Shown here one piece after another: positions 27,320 to 41,000 of a stretch of 64,000 nucleotides of DNA. Both the position numbers and the translations under genes were made by a program. Each line of letters begins with the position of its first letter. The first letter of the stretch is position 1. The stretch covers positions 62,001 to 126,000 of the forward strand of contig JAQGBZ010000089.1 of assembly GCA_034687125.1 (NCBI GenBank), in the 5' to 3' direction. The notes below the pieces were generated by a model. The model was not told the DNA's origin, searched no databases, and saw nothing but the letters and a program-made list of their open reading frames with translations. The stretch comes from Neelides folsomi (taxonomy: Eukaryota; Arthropoda; Collembola; Neelipleona; Neelidae).

Positions 27320-30290
27320 ATGAAGTCTTCTAAAATATTTAGAAAAGAGGTAGGATTTTAAAATGATGATGTATAAAAATATAATTGACAATTTAACTGA
27401 TTTGCTTATTAATGTAATAAATATAAATATTTAATTTATAATCTATTGTATTGTTCTAATATAACTTTTTATATATTTTTACTTCAGTTATGGAATGCCG
27501 TATTGTATACAAGTGGGCGACCTGGTCAAAGAGCAAATACAGCTTTTTGGAATCTGTACGAATCACGAGGTGCTCGTCATTTTCATCTCGACTCAAATTC
27601 TACAATTGGAACAGAAGTAGAATCAAAAAGTCCAGAATATACAGTAAGTCTTAGGATAATTAATAAAAAATGCTAAATATTTAATTTTATTATTTTTAAG
27701 AACTGGCAATGATGATGGTACATTTACAGATGTATAATACTCCTTTAACTCTTATTTACAGGAAAATTTGGAGTCAATGAAAAAAGTAGTTCAAGAACTA
27801 AGAACAAATGTTTCAAGAATCATTCAAGGCGGAGGAGAGAAGGCAATTCTTCGTCACACGTCCAAAGGGAAATTACTTCCAAGAGACCGAATTGAACATC
27901 TTCTCGACAGCGATTCTCCATTTTTAGAGCTCTCTCAAATGGCTGGTTACAAATTGTATGGTGATGAGGAAGTTGCTGCCGGTGGGGTCATTTCCGGAAT
28001 TGGAAAAGTTTCCGGGTATATTATTTATTTTTAAATATCCCAACTTCCACTTAAGGTGATGAAGTGACGAAACTTGAAAAATAATAATTAAATTTTGAAT
28101 CAGGGTTGAATGTATGGTGGTTGCAAACGACGCCACAGTCAAAGGTGGAAGTTATTACCCAATTACTGTAAAGAAACATTTACGAGCCCAAGAAGTGGCG
28201 ATGGAGAATCGTCTTCCTTGTATTTACCTTGTTGACTCCGGAGGTGCGAATTTGCCAAGACAAGCTGAAGTATTCCCGGATAGAGATCATTTCGGAAAAA
28301 TTTTCTTTAATCAAGCCAAAATGTCTTCAATGGGAATTGCACAAGTAATTTATTTAATATTAATATTTAAACATTTATTTCTCCAAGTTTGAATTTAGTT
28401 CTAATAATTCATTCCGAAAGTTTTGCTAACTATGTATATTAATTAAAATTAAATAACTTTTTTAAATTAGATTGCCGTTGTTCTTGGAAGTTGTACAGCT
28501 GGCGGGGCTTATGTTCCCGCAATGGCTGATGAAAGTGTGATAGTTAAAAAACAAGGAACAATTTTTCTTGGAGGTCCTCCCCTCGTTAAAGCCGCCACTG
28601 GTGAAGAAATCAGTGCTGAAGATCTCGGTGGTGCAGATCTACATTGCGGGTACTGAAATTTTTATTAGGAGGGGAATTTCAGTTAAGCTGTAAAGTAAAT
28701 TGAAAGTTAAATCATTACAATTATATTTTTTAAGTAAATCCGGCGTGACAGATCACTACGCACTTAACGACAAAGATGCTTTACAAATTGCAAGGAAAAT
28801 CGTCTCTAATTTGAATTACAAAAGACCTGAAAAAGATTTTTTGCCTCTCGATTGTGTAAATGAACCTCTTTTTGATCCTGAGGAAATTTATGGAATTGTC
28901 GGAACAAACCTGAAAAAGAGTTTTGATGTCAGAGAGGTGCAAAATCATACAGCAATTTTAAATACCAATTTTAAATATTTTATTAACTTTCTTAAAATCG
29001 TAATGATAAATTGTGATAATAAGTGAAATAATGATTTACAAATATTGTATTGAAGGTGATTGCTAGGATTGTCGACGGTTCACAATTTGACGAATTCAAG
29101 GCGAAATACGGAGAAACTCTTGTAACAGGATTTGCACGACTTTATGGTCATCCTGTTGGAATCATAGGAAATAATGGCGTTCTCTTCTCTGAATCAGCTT
29201 TAAAGGTAATTTAAATAGCATTTTAAATAAAAACTATCATATTAATCAAGCTGTTTTTTTAAAAGGGAACTCATTTCATCGAATTGTGCTGCCAAAGAAA
29301 AATCCCATTGATCTTTCTACAGAATATCACCGGTAAAATTAAACAATAATTTGGAAAATGAAGATTTCAACTATTTAATATTATTTGTTATCAAAAGTTT
29401 AATATGAAATGATAAAATTATAAAATTCAGCGTTTAACAAAATTTGACAATTTTAGGATTCATGGTTGGACGTGATGCGGAAAGCGGCGGTATTGCTAAA
29501 AACGGAGCAAAAATGGTTATGGCCGTTTCTTGCGCTAAAGTTCCAAAGCTTACAGTCATCATTGGAGGTTCGTATGGAGCTGGGAATTACGGAATGTGTG
29601 GAAGAGCCTATAGGTAAAAAAACTATTATAAATATGCACAATTTGTTTATTTACAATTTTACATACAAGCAAAGTTTTCATTTTGTTTTTCCTCCATTAG
29701 CCCAAGATTCCTTTTCATGTGGCCGAATGCTCGAATTTCTGTAATGGGAGGAGAACAAGCGGCCAATGTTTTAGCTCAAATTACTCGAGACCAAAGGAAA
29801 CGAGAGAAAAAAGAGGTGAAATATTTAGAATTTATATGAAAATTTAACATTTCAACTTTTCAATTTATGCTTGGGTCTATTGCTTTACAACTTAAACTAT
29901 TTATTCAACTAAGAATTTTTTAATAGTTTTCGGCTGAGGAAGAAGCAGCATTGAAAAATCCAATCATTCAAAGATTTGAGGAAGAAGGCCATCCATATTT
30001 TTCAAGTTCCAGGTAATTAATTAGATCATTATCATTGAAGGAGTCACTTTCGCTTATTTAATAATACTATTAAATAAGTATTATTAGTAATAATAATACT
30101 AAAGAAGTAAGTATTAGTTAATAATACTTACTTCTTGCTTGAGTTTATAAAATAAAATAAAATAAATTTTAGATTGTGGGATGACGGAATCATCGACCCA
30201 AAGGACACGAGAAAAGTTTTGGGATTAAGTTTGAGTGCAGCTTTAAATGCTCCAATTCCAGACACAAACTTCGGAGTATTCAGAATGTAA
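27320..30290 (+). CDS. MCCC2: Methylcrotonoyl-CoA carboxylase beta subunit, mitochondrial
   Basis: This is the carboxyltransferase subunit of the biotin enzyme that carboxylates 3-methylcrotonyl-CoA in leucine breakdown, in the mitochondrial matrix. Exons 27488-27643, 27762-28015, 28104-28344, 28471-28649, 28735-28936, 29056-29205, 29266-29332, 29457-29613, 29701-29815, 29927-30012 and 30173-30290 are certain and stay in frame. The first exon (27320-27349, ten codons [10 protein letters not shown]) is inferred. It gives a basic presequence-like N-terminus and splices in phase 0. The total is about 584 residues (human 563). Motifs include [69 protein letters not shown] and the C-terminus ending FGVFRM. 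No broken residues were noted. The biotin-carrying alpha subunit is not in this window. Confidence 0.95.
30103..30135. repeat. Inverted repeat in last MCCC2 intron
   Basis: Two exact 14-base arms (30103-30116 and 30122-30135, GAAGTAAGTATTA and its complement) flank a five-base spacer. A weaker AT-rich inverted repeat lies just upstream at about 30060-30090. Both sit inside the intron between 30012 and 30173. Confidence 0.8.
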
Positions 30291-31129
30291 ACAATGCACA
30301 AATTAAATAAGTATCAAGTACTTACATTTTGAGTGAGAGAAAATATATTTATAACAAAATTAATCATTTTCTCCACTTTTTTTCTTGTTATCTCTATTTA
30401 ATGACAAATTGACTTAAAATGTTATTTTCTTAAAAAATTGCCAATTATTGTTTATTATAAATCTAGAATAAATTGATTACGTTCTTTACGTAATCTCTGT
30501 GCTTTCATTTAGTTCATAGAATGTTAATTTAGAAGTCAATTAATAAAATCACATACCTACAATTAAACCAATTACTAAAATGAAAGTAAATCCAATATAC
30601 CAAGCATTATTTTAGTCTTGTCTAATCAGATGTAACTGTAATTTAATAAATCCAATTGATCTATTCGTGCTCTTCATTTATGAAGCATTATTAAAAGATT
30701 TTTTTAATTAAAAATTAGGAGATTAGCAAAATGCTCGTATTTGATTAATCGTGTAAGAATGAACTATTTCTACAGGCCACTTGGTGTGAATGTGAATTAA
30801 TAAGAACTTAACAGTGATTCAAAACACATAATTATTTTTATTATTGTCGTTTTATTCATTCAAAATTTTTGCAAGTGATACAGAGTTTAATATATGTACC
30901 TTATTATATAATTACAAAATATATGCATTAGTTAATGATTGATAGAAAAGGGAGAACAAAGCGTACTATAATGATTTAAAATATATTTAACGTTTTACTG
31001 TATATAGTATTTCAGGTCAGAGATAAAAATTAATTTTTCGTCTCTGAACTGAGATCAGAGATCAACTGCATAATATTCCTATTAAAAATCCAAATTCTGT
31101 ATTTTTAGGTCAGAGATTTCATTTTTCTT
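30291..31129. other. Convergent spacer between MCCC2 and KANSL3
   Basis: This is AT-rich 3' flanking sequence of two genes facing each other. Near the KANSL3 end, 31017-31047 forms an imperfect palindrome centred on AAAAATTAATTTTT. The string AGGTCAGAGAT occurs twice (31014-31024, 31107-31117). No gene is seen. Confidence 0.55.
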
Positions 31130-34100
31130 TTACTTTTCGTTCCTAGTGGCATTCCGTGTCCGTCTTGGTGCACTTGGCGAAGAAGGGACATCACTTACTT
31201 TCTTATTTTCAACCTTCTTCAAATTCGTTTCAGACAATTTCTTGACATTGTTATTCTTAACACTACTTTCAACTTTCTTTCCTTTACTCTCATTCTTATC
31301 ATCCAAAGACACTTCCACAGGGAGGTCACTCTTATCCGGTGTTTTTCTTATGATCTTCGTCGAGAGGTCAGAGATTTTCTTCTCGATAGTTGCTTTATCA
31401 CTTGTAGTAAGAGTCCCAGTGGAAGGGGTCGAGCTCTTCCCATTCTCCCTCACAACGTCCAACAAGACCACTGAGGGTGAAGACAATATTTTGGCATCTT
31501 TCATTGAAACCAAAATCTTGGCATCATTCAACCGAGAATTTTCTTCTATTTTTTTCGACGCTTCTTTTTCCCGTGTGATGTCAAGGCTAATAATTTCCTT
31601 CAAAGTATTGTCACCATTTTCAACATTTTCAACAGACAAAAGATCCTCAGTGACTCTAGTAGGAAGCGGACGCTCAGGTGGTCGTTCTGGTGGTCGTTCC
31701 AGAGATGTAACTTGGGGAGAAGGGAACGATGGTGTTGAAGGTGCTTGGGCTGAGGACGGCATTGGCGGAGAAGGTTGAGAAGGCAAACTTGGCCTCACCA
31801 ACCGACGATAAATTTGAGTTGCGGTTGTTGTTAATGTTGGTGTTGTTGTTACTGTTGGGGTCAAGGGGGGTCGATATTGCGGAAGTAGTGATGTGAATTG
31901 TTTCATTAACTCCGATGAACCTGTGCTTACAGGGGGCTGTGGGGGGATGGGAGATGGTGTAATGGGACTTGAACTTCCAATTGGTAATGTTGATTGGATA
32001 TTTGAACCAGCAGTTTGACCAGAAGTTGAAACTGCAATTAATGCAGGGGTCATAGACGTGGTCGCTGTTGATGAAGATAATAAACATGATGAATATGTGG
32101 AGGGTGGGATTGGACTTCCTGGTGAACCCGCTGCAGAACTGACTTTCGGGCCATTCAGATTTTGTCCAGCCCAGGTGACAAATTTTAATTTAGACTTTTT
32201 CGCCGGCGGCTCTTCGTTCGTATTACCGCTAATGGTGCTCTGGGGTTTAACCATTGAACTTCCTGGTCTTGGTATATACCTAAAGAAAATCATATTTTTA
32301 TTAACACAGGTTCAATTCAATTAAAATTAGAAAATTAGAGGAATAAAATTCATAACCTTACGATAAAAGTTGATATCAAATAAAATATGAATTAAAAATA
32401 AAATCGACTTACTGTCTCACTCCGTTGTTAACAAAAACAGTATTTGAGATCGAAGTTCGAGGAGCTTCTGTTGTAAAAGGCGACGCGTAAACAAACTTTG
32501 TCCGACTGTTATCCCCAGCCATATTTCGTAGAGCAACCATTTGCTGCAAATTGAACTAACCATTAAAAATTTGCAATTTAACACTTATTAAAATAAATGT
32601 GTTTCAAATTTGAATAAATCAATTAATAAACTACGTATTTTAAATTTAATTGATCAAAATTACCTGTTGTGCATTTGCGCTGATGTAATGAATCACTGTT
32701 TGTGAAGGTGAGGATTCACTATCATTCTTAGGTGCTGGCGATCCTAATGGCGACGAACCCTGTTGTACTTGACTTCCCGATAATGAAGAAAAACTTGGCG
32801 GACCAGAAGGTTTGGATAAACGTCTCACTCCACCAGGACCTAAAACAAATTAATAAATGAATTTCCTCATCCAAATAAGAAAATATTTGGCAAATTACAA
32901 AAATACAATACATGTATGGTAGTAATAAATATAAATAAAGTAGTAAATTACTCTGCTGAACAAGTTGTGAAGCTGTAATAGTCTGTGGGCTCTTTTCTAA
33001 ATCTTTGGTAGGGGTATAAGTCGGGGGCCTGAAGTAGGCTTTTCGCTTGCTTGAAGAAACATTTGAAGGGATCGCTTTGGGACGATCGTAGTCCATGTCT
33101 TCGACCGGACTCATTGACACAGAACGGCTCACAGGTCCGTTCGAAATCTTAGAAGGAGAAGATGAAGGAGATTGCTCATAAGGACGCATAGGACCCACAG
33201 CACCAGAGCTAACTCCGTTGTGAAGAGAAGAAGCTAAGAGACTTCGATATTTCAATTCGTCATCCACCTGTCTCTGCTTCAACCGTTCGGCGGCCAATGC
33301 TTTACTTGACTTCTTTTTAGGAGCCTTGGTCTTCGTCTTCCCTTCTGCAGCTTCAGCAGTTTTCTCAGATAAAGACTCAACAAAAACTACAATTTCGTCC
33401 ACGAGCAATTTGTCGACCCATGATTGAGTAACCAAGAGCCGTTTTCGATGCTCTCTGGAAATGCGAAGCCCGTTGTCACCAGACCCGACGACAACAAGGC
33501 CGGACTCACAAGGTAAAGACCGTCGATATTGGTCCATGCACGTCAAACTAAAAAAAATTAACATTTTAGAATCAAACTGTTTCAACTAAGTAATATTTAT
33601 CATATTTAATTATCCTTACTTGCTGTTTGTAGATCTTTCTCCGATGATGAATAGAGTTGGAACTTTAATTTCAAGCAAAGGATCCCCAGGTTCACCCCGA
33701 GGACCAGCTAGCGTGTGGAAGGGAAACCCGAGAGCAATCACACCCGCCACTTCCTCCGTCAATGACATTTTGGTTGCAGTAATCGAACCAGGACCCCAAC
33801 CAACGAGGATAATTGGCCTATTCAGGTAACTTGACTTCACTTCATTCAACTTTGCCTTCGACGTGCTCATCATCTTCTCAGAATATTGTGCTATTGTTAA
33901 CTGAGCTGTCACTACATTGCTGATAGAAACGCAGATCACCTTAAATTGATAAAAACCCAGTAATTAATTTATTGTTTGTGAAAGGTAATATATTCGAAGA
34001 AAGATAATTGATCAATAAAAACAGATAATAGATAATTTGTAAGAATTATAAAAGGTGAGTCGAATCAGTTCAAATTACCTTTCCATGATATGCTAACAAA

Positions 34101-36087
34101 GAAGTAAAGAGCTTAAGTCTTTTCGCATTGAGAGGGCTACCCCAAGGAGGTCCGCAAGGAAGGATGAGAAATACTGGATTAGTAGGTAATTTCTTTCCTT
34201 TGCTCGTCGTTAAAGAACTTGCAAAGGGGTCCCATTGGCGCTTGAGGAGGAGGCTCAACGCTTCTGCATTCACGACTTTCTTCATCGTTTCGCCCGACTC
34301 GGTCTCAGAAGAAGCTGTTAAAGCAGCAACAGTGGAAAGAACGATCATTTTATCTACCAGAGAAGGAATCTTAGCACGAAGAGTCTGAAAATAAAATTAA
34401 TAATTTGGAATTAGAAATTGAATCATTTAAAATTTCCAATCACACTTTCCAGAATAGGAAATATGTCTAGGTAGTAATATTGATTTTAAAAGTAAATATT
34501 AAAATTACCTGCAACACGTCAAGATAGGAAGCGAGATAGTCAAGACCAAGATTCTCAATTAGAACTCCATGAAGCCATTGTGTCAATTTGGTGTCCCAAT
34601 TGAAGTCGGATAATATTGTTCTGATCTTCGCTGCTGTCTTGTCGAGAGAGGATCGCCTTAAAATTGGCTCACAGGGGTTATCTTTGTACACGAGTCTTGA
34701 CAGGTGTTCTTCATGCAGTACGTCAAGAACTCTATCGAACAAATACAGCTGCGTCTCCGTCCAACCAGTCCTGAAAGACAAAAATTGTTATTGTTAGTAA
34801 GATCCAACTAATCATAAGATTCGTTGCTTGTAATAATTATGAAAATACTAAAAATAAAAACTCGGCTTTAGTAAAATACTTGTGATTGTAAAATGATTTT
34901 TAAATCTACAACCGATGAGTTATAAAATAGCTTCTACAAAATAAATCAATACAATATTTAAAACACAAACTATAAACAAGAAATGTAATCTGGATAATAA
35001 TTACGAATTATTAAAAAAAATTATAGAAAAATATCACAATACTTGTAGTTTACATTTACATTAATCGCCATTTCAAAGGTAATATAATATATTTGTTGAA
35101 TTTTTGATATGCAAGATCAATTAATTAATAAGTTATAATAAATTTTGTTTCTGTATACGGTCAATTAACGAAAAACCACTTTTTAAACTTTAAGTAAACA
35201 AAATTAAAATCTTACTTGACAATTTGTTCTTCCCAATTTCCAGAAACGTCGTTTGTACGAGCAAAATTGACATGTCTGAGGCACTCATTCATTAAATTCT
35301 TTGCTTTGATAGAATCAATTGGAGAAGGACGAGGAAGAGGAACGGAAAGAACGTCAATAAACTCATCTTCATCTTCTTTTGGTCGAAGTCCTGTCGGAGT
35401 TGAAGACCGGGGTTGATGAGATTGACTTGAGAAAGGCACAGGAGATACAGATGAGCCTCTTCTAATAAAAACACAATAATTAATACTATTTTATAATTAA
35501 CTAAAATAAATAATAATATTTGGAGAAAATGGTAAGTTGCACAATTGTAATATTTAATTTGAAACTACTCTAAATCCTCATACAATTCCAAATATCACAA
35601 TTTTATAACAATTACGATATTTAGACACATAATTATAACGATCTTGTCATTATTTCATAATTAATTTCATAAAAAATTAAACTTGTAATTTACTTTAGGA
35701 GATTTTCAAGCTTTGAAGGTGTGCTCGTCGTTCTCGAGCGAACATGAGGCGAAGAAGGATCCAAAGACCGAGACTTCTGCTCCTCGTGAGACGTTAATAT
35801 ATAGCGGATTTTATGTACCCGGGGTTTTGACTCGGAGAGGTCAATGGGAAGGGCGTACGGGTGGTCGAGTTTCACAATTTCAGCCAAATGCTTGATCTGC
35901 AAAAAATATTTCGTAATAAGCCTTTGTTCACTTTGTGGAGGTGGAGGGTATTTTTTACTGTAAATTGATGTCCAGAAGATGAGAGCGGAGGTTGAGACGA
36001 TCGATAACCACCCTGTCTCGAGAACGTGTTCGACCTCGAAGGGCCCCCGCCACGGAACTGGGCACTGGCGTCCCGGAAATGAGTCAT
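31130..36087 (-). CDS. KANSL3: KAT8 regulatory NSL complex subunit 3
   Basis: Ten exons (36087-35959, 35896-35694, 35461-35216, 34770-34509, 34384-34079, 33939-33620, 33547-32952, 32839-32664, 32543-32413, 32279-31130) give about 1172 residues. The protein is a nuclear subunit of the NSL complex, which directs the MOF/KAT8 acetyltransferase to promoters. The middle has an alpha/beta-hydrolase fold: FLILPCGPPWGSPLNAKR, IILVGWGPGS (about 429-434), GVIALGFPFHTLAGPRG, DPLLEIKVPTLFIIGE and VVVGSGDNGLRISREHRKR. The SWVDKLLVDEIVVFV helix follows. The last 500 residues are low-complexity Ser/Pro/Thr with lysine-rich ends. The nucleophile elbow reads GWGPG without Ser, so it is unlikely to be a hydrolase. 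The N-terminus is basic and Ser-rich. The gene is divergent from STK40. Confidence 0.9.
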
Positions 36088-38096
36088 CGCGTCCTACGAC
36101 GGGATGACCCTTAGGGGTCTCCCACTTCGCCCGAACTCACTTACAGGATGGCACTTGTATCGATAACTGACCTGGGGAACCTTTCATCTGGATGGGACGC
36201 TGGAGCATCCTCCTCATTGTGGTGGGAAAAGGGCGGGTTGGTTTTTTGGGGCTAGACTCAATTGTGGAGGGCCCAATCTGCGAATTTTCCATTAGGAGCT
36301 ATACACGAAATTGAATGTAGCGCCGAGGGGCTTGCGAGGTTCTTTGGCATTATGTAGCGAGCAATCCGCTTCAGCCTTCTTATCGCGTGATCCTCCACCT
36401 CCACTAGGAATACAGTCGAACCCCCGACACAACCCCACCCACAGCTTTCATCTTTTATTTAAAGCGTAGCCATCAGCCAGGTGAGTCACTCATTAGATCA
36501 CTAATCCGGATTATCTTTTACTCAAAAAACACTTTATATTTAACACTTAACACTATGTTTAACACTATATACATTTTTAGGGATACATTAATACTAAATT
36601 ATAATTTATTATAAAATAAATTAATTTTTGTATAATTTATATGAAAAATCACGACTTGCTTTATTTTGTAAATTTTGCAATGCTTCAATTAGATAGATAC
36701 ACATTCAGTAGTTTAATCATTAATTAATTATTGAAAAACTTTAGGTCGTAATCCAATTAAATAGACTTATCTGGTCAACTTTGTTTTATAAATATTTAGA
36801 TTCTTTATAAGCTGAAAATATCAACGAGAAATGATAAATTATACGAAATATCTAATTGATATGATTTTAATTTACATTTCAACAGATTGTGCAGTGTTTA
36901 TGATAGAATTCCAATGTGTAGTTTTAACTAAGTCCTACTGTATATTACTGCTGTTCACGGTTTGTGTTGAAAAAAGGAGCCTCCCTTCCTTTCCTCTCAT
37001 TCATTGCCTTGCATTGGCTTCGTCCGGTTTGCCGTCTGTTTCTATTCACGAAGAAGCGAAAATGAGATGATGAAATGACTCCCCTGAAGTAACGTCACTT
37101 TCATAGGAACGTTCTTATTCCGATTCTGCCCACTTTCTTCACCGCAATCAAGGTATGTAATCAAACCTTCGCAATTTAAAGCTAATTGGCATTTGATTAA
37201 AATCATTAAACCGAAAGTGATCCGAAATTCGATTCCGACTGGTATTATTATTCAAAAGCATCCGCTCATCCACCATTCTAAATTGACGATGGCAGTAAAT
37301 AGTAAGTTTCATTGTCTAATTAAAATAATGAAATCAATCACAATTATTTTCAATATCACATCACATCAAGATTCTCATCCCATCATGCATCTTCTGATGT
37401 TTCACTTGAATCTATATTCATAAAATAAGCTCGATACTCCAATTTATAAAATAATCCTGATATATTTTTATATAATTGACCTTTGTTGTCATTCGTCATT
37501 ATTTACTCATCAGTCGCATTACCTTTTATCAACCTTTCTATATAATATTATAAATAAAAGGGTTAAATATAGGGCGGCTTAACGGCCATTTGGGCTTTGG
37601 AATGACGATTGAAGGGAGGGAAGTTGGAAAACGTTCTGGCCACCAAATACGTTCTTGTTGGAGGGAGGGGAGTTTAGTTGTCGACGGCATGGGGCCACAA
37701 GCCATAGAATTTTCCCAAAGACTTGTCTTCATATTCCTCCTGGGTCTTGTCCGCTTCCACGTTGTTTGCCCTTGCTCTCCTCCTCGGTTGTCCTCGATCG
37801 CAAGAGGCTGACTCTGTTGGCGTTTCTCGATTGCATCAGCCACTCACCTCGTGCCAGGTCTTTGTACGAACCACCAAGCTGGCAATCTCCATCGTCTGAT
37901 TACATGAGAAAGGCCAAACCAAACCCCAGCGCAGAACTTTTTCCCTAAAGCCTCCTTCGTATATAAAATACCATTCCTGGTGGATCAATAGAACACAATC
38001 ACAATGGATTCCATAAGGAATTAGAAAGCTTTCGTCCCTTCAGTTCAGTGATCAGTCCCTTCGAAGTCTCCTTTGATATTTGAGAAATTCGTCCAA
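36088..38096. other. Divergent spacer between KANSL3 and STK40
   Basis: The 300 bases next to each gene are GC-richer and probably contain leaders and promoters. The middle, about 36500-37550, is very AT-rich and has no recognised feature. Open frames of 70-100 codons at 37538-37948 lie in the GC-richer part on both strands and show no recognisable protein. Confidence 0.5.
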
Positions 38097-41000
38097 ATGG
38101 ATCTTTCTCTTAATTCTGGTTCGATTAAAGAAAATGGAGTTGGGACGGACACTGGACATCAGAGGAACTTTACGAAAAGCGCTGGACCTTACAGACTTGG
38201 ACCAAGGATTGGAAATTCTCCCGTTAAAAGCATCACTCATTGTTTGGCACACTCGGATAAGGATAATTATTATACAATGAAAGTAAGTTCAGCTTCCATA
38301 ATATAATATACAAATGACCAATATTGGTGTTTACAATGTTTATAAGGGTGTATTAAAGTTATTACATGAGTTAATTGAAGCTCTTTTTTGTTATAGATCT
38401 TAACTCTCAAAGGAGACAATGAAGCTGAAAGTGTGGACGATCAACAGGGAAAAATTCTCCTAAATACCGAATATTCTTTATTGAATTTATTAAAAGATCA
38501 GCCTGGAGTTGTGCAACAAAGAGGTTTATTTAAAGTAAGTCGCCAAAACGGGTATCATGATTCAGACTAATTAAGAGCATTTAACTATATTTAGTTGATT
38601 TGGAAGAGCTATAAGTTAGGTTAGAAAAGAGTTTGAGAGAGCTTTCTCCAAAGCTAAGTTGGATGGTGAAAGTTAGAATAGTTTAACAATGCCCCTACAG
38701 GATACACTAGGCGTTTTAACCTAGCCGATCCTAACCTAATCTAATGTAAAATCCTATATTCTCACTCAGAAGCCGACCAAGTGTTTAGAGCAAACCATTC
38801 TTGGAATTTTTTTTGTTATTACATCATCCTCGATATATTGCTATATGGAGGATGATGTAATTGTCACAATATGCATAATTGTCTCTTTTTTTAATTGAAA
38901 GTTAAAGTAAAGCGAAATTTACTCCCAGCCACGATTGTAAGTAAAGGCATTTTATCGAATCGAATTCTCAATCCAGTTTTTAATTATCATTAACATAAAT
39001 ATGTGTATGTGATATTAATTTGGTTAAATTTTTTAGGACACGGTTGAAGAATTGGTTGAAAAAAATGGTAAACTCATTCCAACAGGTAAAATGCAGACAC
39101 GGTTGTGTCTTGTAATGGAATGTTACACCCCTCATGACTTCTCTTCAAAGTACACGAAAATTACCAATCTCCAGTATTATGTCATCAAAGAGAAACGGCT
39201 TGAAGAATCAGAAGCAATTATAATTTTCTACAACGTAGTACAAATCGTAAAAAGACTGCATGAGGTGGGTTGGACAAACATTCAATTTAGTCATTAAATT
39301 AATTACACATTACTTTATTACTTTTTATATCTATTTACTTTACTTGCTCATTTTCAAATTAATATTTACATTCATATAATGAAATCCCTTTCCTAAATGA
39401 CGCAGACCAATATTAATTAATTTAATTTTGCAGCAAAACATCGTCCACCGGGACCTTAAATTGGGAAACATTGTGCTCGACAAAGAAACAAGAGATGTGA
39501 TCATAACGAATTTTTGTTTAGGAAAGCATTTGACAAACGAAGATGATTTATTGAGAGATCAAAGAGGATCGCCGGCTTATATTTCTCCAGATGTGATATC
39601 AGGGAAATCATACCAAGGTATATTACCATTATTTTACGCATATACTTTTATTTATCAATTATGTACCAGATCTAACTAATCTTAAGCTATCAGCAAAATT
39701 CGCCAAATTAGAATTATTACTCTGCTCTGAATAATTTTAGCATGACTTTTCCCACGACGTAAATTAAAACTTTCATTAAACGTTTTGTTTTTATCTCAAT
39801 TGTCTTATAGTATGGAATTTAACTACGATTTAACGACTTTGGGTACCGAGGAACGTTTTTGAAATATTATACTTGAGATAAACAAATTGTTCACCAAATG
39901 TCTTTGAATCATGATGACTCATGTTCATGTTGTACGTAGTACTTGAAGTCAATTGATTATCTCCCAATACTTATCGCCACATCACATCTTACATTTAGCT
40001 ATATAGTATGATATTTACGTATTTACTTTCTTCATCGTTTTTATTTAACTTAAACAATCGGACAATGCTTGCATTGCATTCTCAAGAGGGTCTTACATAT
40101 TGGGTCTTGAACTTGAGACCTATAGTTTATTTTAGCTGTTTATGCAATATTAGGGGCATAGATAGGAATACAACTTTAATATAACTAATTTTTATCTTCA
40201 ATATTCATTAACAACAAGGAAGAGCGATGAGTATGCAAATATTTTAGGGATTAAATATATATACCTATTATACAAATAAATAATATGAGTAATATGACGA
40301 ATGTTAAATTGTAAAATTAATGATTTTTTCTTATTTCAGGTAAACCTTCTGACATGTGGGCGTTAGGTGTTGTCTTTTTCACAATGCTTTATGGTCAATT
40401 CCCCTTTTATGATCAGTCCCCATCAGAGTTATTTCGAAAGATTAAAGCCGTTGATTTTACAATCCCCGATACTGAGTGAGTGAAGGATTGATACAATTTA
40501 CAAAATATTAAATTCTTAACACTTTTTATGAACTCGACTTAATCTCAATTTTGTTTTTTTCAGATGGACAATTTCTTTTAAGTCAATTCAATTGATTAAA
40601 TCTTTATTAGTTTTGGATGCAAATGCAAGACCAACAGCGGCTGAGGTCTTAGAAAGTCTTGATGATATCATTGCAACACGAAGCAATCTTTATTCTAGTT
40701 CTAGGATTCAGGTAAAACGAGTTCGATATTTAAATTCACCCATTGAAAATTTTTGTAAAATGGATTTTATTATACCTTTAATAATAATAATAAATAAAAT
40801 AAAATTTAATAAATTAAATAAAATATTTGTACGACCAAGAAATTCAAAATAATTATTCACTTTAGGTCGTGCCTGAAGTAATGGTACCGAATGAGAAGAA
40901 GCGTGGAACAAAGAGGAGATTTGATAGCGAGTCAAGATTTGATGGATTCCTCAATGGATATGATGATTTAGAAGCTTTACTAAAGAGACCTGTGGAGAAT

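Noticed and set aside
31146-31778. 210-codon plus-strand open frame
   Set aside because: It is the antisense shadow of the low-complexity last exon of KANSL3.
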